7,976 nucleotides of DNA, from assembly GCA_002792995.1 (NCBI GenBank), contig PFPJ01000050.1, positions 1 through 7,976 of the forward strand. Direction: 5' to 3'. Below are positions 6,301-7,976 of the stretch, piece by piece; positions within the stretch are counted from its first letter, which is position 1, and the number at the start of each line of letters is the position of its first letter. A program made the translations under genes and the position numbers. The notes beneath the pieces were generated by a model that worked only from the letters and a program-made list of their open reading frames with translations, searched no databases and was not told the DNA's origin. Origin of the DNA: Candidatus Magasanikbacteria bacterium CG_4_10_14_0_2_um_filter_41_10 (GTDB lineage Bacteria; Patescibacteriota; Patescibacteriia; Magasanikbacterales; UBA922).

Positions 6301-7976
6301 CAAATGCAACGCTACTCGTAGACACAAATGTTGTCGCAAAATTTGTTGGTGCGGTTGGTGGTGGATACATTGTTATGATGAATTCTTCATTTTGCTGATC
6401 AAGCACTGTGTCAACAATATGTGTTTCTCCATATGTGCTCGTCACGTTGGCAACGACAACATATGGGTTATAGCCACCATTAGTTGTCACCACTGAGGAT
6501 GATGTCATCAGATAGGCATCAAGCGCACTTGTATATGGCGTATATCCAGTAATATCACTTGTTACGGAAGGTGCTGCATACAAACCAGATGTCATGCTTC
6601 TAATATCATACGGCGTATATTCCACAACTACCCCACCCAATGGTGCTGCGACGCTATTTTGGACATACGCTCGAGATTTAAACTTGACGTATACATTTCC
6701 CACATCACTAATACTACTCGATGTATTCAGAAAAGATACATTACTCAAAGTGTTATCAAGTGTTGAACTACTAAAAATATCATAGATGACAGAACTAGTT
6801 ACGGTACTGTCGACAAGCATATTCGCTTCACTATTGCCTGAAAAAGAAATACCGTAATAATTTCCTGTCGAGGTGACATTTGAAATGGTGGTGTAGGTAG
6901 AATTATTTAAACGAACTCCAGCCATGCCATAGGTAGACTTAGCTATGCTAGGTGGATCAGTGTATCCAGATGTAATCGTTAGTCCTGCATTCGATATGGT
7001 CGTACTCGCATAGGTATATGACCCACCAGATACAGCAAATGCCGAGTCTATCCAGACATCTGGTGTGGGACAATTTGCTAATGATTCGAAGGACACTTGA
7101 TTGGTGGCCACACTGCTAGGGACGAGCATCGTGACATAAATTGGGATACCTGGAACAAGAACTTTTCCTCCTTGTGCATAATTTATTAACGCCAAATGAT
7201 AATCATCAGTACCCATACCAAGAAATGACGTAATATCATTGCCTGAACTAGGTGATAATACTGTTTGTGGATCTGTACAATCAGTATCAATAAAAAGCGT
7301 ATATCCATCGGCAGGATATCCTATATCTACTGTTTCATTATATGTATTCCCATTATAATCAAAAACCAAACCATCTAACGTATAAAAACTGGCAGTTGTA
7401 CTTGCCTGTTGCAACAACATATTCTGTACAGTTGCTCCAGAAAGATTTGTAAACTGTACGGTACTTGCTTGTGTGTTTGGTTGTATTATTGTTGAGGATC
7501 CTGCGCCTGATATCGTAATGTCACCAGTAAACCGACTGGACATAGCAAGAGTAATTTGTGAGTATGTCCCAGCAGCCAAATTCCACGTATCTCCGTCAGC
7601 AGCGACATTTGCTATAATACTTGTTGACGTTGCATCACAGGTAGCATAATCAATGGTTCCAGTATCATCGATAGTAAAGCTTGTGCCACGTGCCGCACTA
7701 TAGGATCCTATATCTTCATTTCCATTGACATCAAGATACAAACTATAGGGTGCGAGCTCAGTATCATTTGTTAGACTTGCATCGTCTACTTTAAAATACG
7801 GATTATCTGCCCTCGCATGTGTTCCTACAGAAGGGAAAAATGTATCATCTATGTTATCATCATATACTCTACTACTAATAGTATAATACCCATTATAATC
7901 ATTATTTAAACTATAGGTTGAAGACGCATTATCCTTGTATATCTTTAATCCATATCCTAATGAACTATTTGTTGAA
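3341..7976 (-). CDS. Giant multidomain surface protein with beta-helix, FN3, Ig-like and two carboxypeptidase-regulatory-like domains (5' end outside window)
   Basis: The frame is open from the right edge to TAG at 3343-3341, giving 1544 visible residues (numbered from the codon at 7975). Domains: Thr/Ser/Asn/Tyr-rich right-handed beta-helix type repeats (1 to about 530; e.g. GVRLNNSTYTTISNV and NYYGISFSGN); FN3 (540-628; LTPNTMYEFRLTA); second FN3 (631-713); Gly/Ser and Pro/Thr linker (714-750); a beta domain (751-840); a bacterial Ig-like domain (841-976; FAGTAEPGS, DALGNW, TTDAAGN); two GCT..DDGSC-type repeats (981-1027); Pro/Thr then Gly/Ser stalk (1029-1105); helical region (1106-1185); membrane segment (about 1190-1222) followed by RRRKQK; transthyretin-like domain (1229-1328); two-helix membrane hairpin (1354-1391) followed by RKHKK; second transthyretin-like domain (1399-1471); acidic tail. 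This suggests a large exterior adhesin or sensor-like part and cytosolic C-terminal domains. An in-frame TTG at 7741 is not a real start, since coding continues upstream with the same character (separated by LDVNGNEDIGSY-type sequence). Ligand and function are unknown. Confidence 0.9.
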   Translation of the reverse strand, partial: STNSSLGYGLKIYKDNASSTYSLNNDYNGYYTISSRVYDDNIDDTFFPSVGTHARADNPYFKVDDASLTNDTELAPYSLYLDVNGNEDIGSYSAARGTSFTIDDTGTIDYATCDATSTSIIANVAADGDTWNLAAGTYSQITLAMSSRFTGDITISGAGSSTIIQPNTQASTVQFTNLSGATVQNMLLQQASTTASFYTLDGLVFDYNGNTYNETVDIGYPADGYTLFIDTDCTDPQTVLSPSSGNDITSFLGMGTDDYHLALINYAQGGKVLVPGIPIYVTMLVPSSVATNQVSFESLANCPTPDVWIDSAFAVSGGSYTYASTTISNAGLTITSGYTDPPSIAKSTYGMAGVRLNNSTYTTISNVTSTGNYYGISFSGNSEANMLVDSTVTSSVIYDIFSSSTLDNTLSNVSFLNTSSSISDVGNVYVKFKSRAYVQNSVAAPLGGVVVEYTPYDIRSMTSGLYAAPSVTSDITGYTPYTSALDAYLMTSSSVVTTNGGYNPYVVVANVTSTYGETHIVDTVLDQQNEEFIITMYPPPTAPTNFATTFVSTSSVAFGWTDNSGDEDNFYIQHSIGFFPAYGTSVPANTTTGTVTGLTPNTMYEFRLTAQISGSHSTYDSVYSVYTLADVPGTVTVTANGTGILVVSWGTNSNPDTTEYYVLDTTTGHTSSWATSTSRSFSGFGAGTTNDFAVIARNGDGIETTTSTGSGTTAGSSGGGNNSTGTTLSPPPPLPPPTTTPETATTTAPGVPNFVMSINGGKGYAKSRTVVVTLNNALFEQYILSSSTNFSGLSFQPIVANTSYLLSAGDGKKTIYGKFQKTVNGVASTVTVSSTIFLDMTPPPKPVVGKTDTGVKNGKLVGKPTFAGTAEPGSVIRLQLSTGGTASIGVFEKQTVLPSKNDLMIAGLARYRQPDPFTWMRVAGFVGEYTTTTDALGNWQITLPVTPVPGDYTASLTTTDAAGNVSISPLQVAFVVPDIYGCTLSSAFNYDLQATVDDGSCIAVVNGCTDNTAYNFNASANTDNGSCVYTPPLPPQPELPVDQPPPPQTDTTDQTATTDTNNTTGGAGETDANTSAPNNAGANTSNGSATGGSDTGSGGSGSSSGAVQSIGTGIAQTTLAFAEKTQQSIQTSVSTTVAFVQKLISAPVNAIAHVIPEPVKKATRQAVKTVQEVADNPQVEKANEQVVAPTTVVVGATNVAVGFNLPQIFIFLRYLFTQPILLLRRRKQKQWGVIYNAYTKQPIDLAILRVFDEKTGRIITSQVTDAKGRYFIILVPGVYHIEIDHDGYKRDSELLRGRDHDVSFDHLYHPGQKITVTDTNVELNFNIPLDPNQDDVSTKTIVREYTKNAVQYSVSMVGFGVSLVSFFVSPVPYIGALLGLHIFFLIIFSFFRKHKKTTKVGVVRDALNRHRIGRVAVRIFDEKYNKLIETAVTDRKGRYGALVGSSTYYVTYEKVGYQKKKSPSLDFSIKKTNDTGGIIARDEVLHPVGGSLDKVSALEQNDQAISHNSSHPDPTRTLVKDGEISEDAGDTLRDIAQFGKEDVS
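3563..4291 (-). repeat. Duplicated transthyretin-like (CarboxypepD_reg-like) domains flanking a membrane hairpin
   Basis: Two homologous domains lie at 4291-3992 and 3781-3563. Shared landmarks in the same order are GVIY/GVVR at the start, RVFDEKTG/RIFDEKYN, VTDAKGRY/VTDRKGRY and HDGYKR/KVGYQK. Between them (about 3922-3800) a hydrophobic stretch broken by SPVPY forms two transmembrane helices, ending in RKHKK. Basic clusters follow both membrane regions (RRRKQK before domain 1, RKHKK before domain 2), so the positive-inside rule puts both domains in the cytosol. The arrangement of membrane segment, domain, hairpin, domain is one I recall from large Patescibacteria surface proteins. The duplication and hairpin are visible in the sequence; cytosolic placement is inferred. 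Confidence 0.8.
4895..5032 (-). repeat. Two Cys-x18-Cys calcium-loop-like repeats (GCT...DDGSC type)
   Basis: Two copies of a short unit lie 26 residues apart in the surface protein. Copy 1 (5032-4973) begins GCTLSSAFNYD and ends TVDDGSC. Copy 2 (4954-4895) begins GCTDNTAYNFN and ends NTDNGSC. Each has 18 residues between its two cysteines, and the Asp/Asn-rich end resembles a metal-binding loop. I recognise the GCTD-x-TA-x-NY...DDGSC pattern from secreted proteins of Bacteroidetes and other bacteria, where it occurs as tandem arrays. Each copy probably forms one disulfide outside the cell. They sit between the last Ig-like domain and the Pro/Thr stalk, so a spacer or stalk-capping role is plausible. 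Confidence 0.75.

Noticed and set aside
7736..7741. TTG at 7741 as the start of the surface-protein gene (1466 aa).
   Set aside because: The same frame continues without a stop to the window edge with matching composition and repeat-like sequence, there is no ribosome-binding site or signal peptide, and the TTG lies inside a conserved-looking SLYLDVNGNEDIGSY stretch.
1..7976. CRISPR array, insertion sequence or structural RNA.
   Set aside because: No regularly spaced direct repeats, transposase-like frames, terminal inverted repeats or recognisable RNA gene folds were seen.

Overview
The window reads as a bacterial chromosome fragment, most likely from a Patescibacteria (Candidate Phyla Radiation) genome. 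This is inferred from protein architecture, not from a marker gene. The evidence is a very long surface protein ending in two carboxypeptidase-regulatory-like (transthyretin-fold) domains split by a membrane hairpin, an exported tail with a TPC-x-VP-x-GW cysteine signature, and a promoter placed so that the mRNA would begin at the ATG. Both genes use ordinary stops (TAG, TAA) and neither contains an in-frame TGA, so nothing suggests UGA recoding.

Layout, right to left along the minus strand, which carries all convincing genes. (1) 7976-3341: the 3' part of a giant surface protein gene, open through the right window edge, so its true start lies outside. At least 1544 residues are visible: beta-helix-like repeats, two fibronectin type III domains, Ig-like domains, two Cys-x18-Cys repeats, a Pro/Thr/Gly/Ser stalk, a membrane segment, and two probably cytosolic transthyretin-like domains flanking a transmembrane hairpin. 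(2) 3340-3300: a 41-bp gap holding a good promoter for the next gene. (3) 3299-168: a full-length phosphoenolpyruvate synthase (about 806 residues) continuing in frame into a roughly 237-residue extension that looks like a complete lipoprotein: basic n-region, hydrophobic segment, lipobox-like cysteine, charged linker, a globular beta-type domain and a four-cysteine tail. (4) 166-130: a strong hairpin terminator. (5) 129-1: mostly non-coding, with a perfect TATAAT box, a GC-rich inverted repeat, a TACAAT box, and possibly the first codons of another minus-strand gene running off the left edge.

The PEP synthase would make PEP from pyruvate and ATP for gluconeogenesis; its extension would tether that cytosolic reaction to the membrane with a domain outside. 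The neighbouring surface protein likewise has a large outside part and folded domains inside. Whether the two proteins act together cannot be judged from this sequence. The most notable feature is the PEP synthase-lipoprotein fusion.
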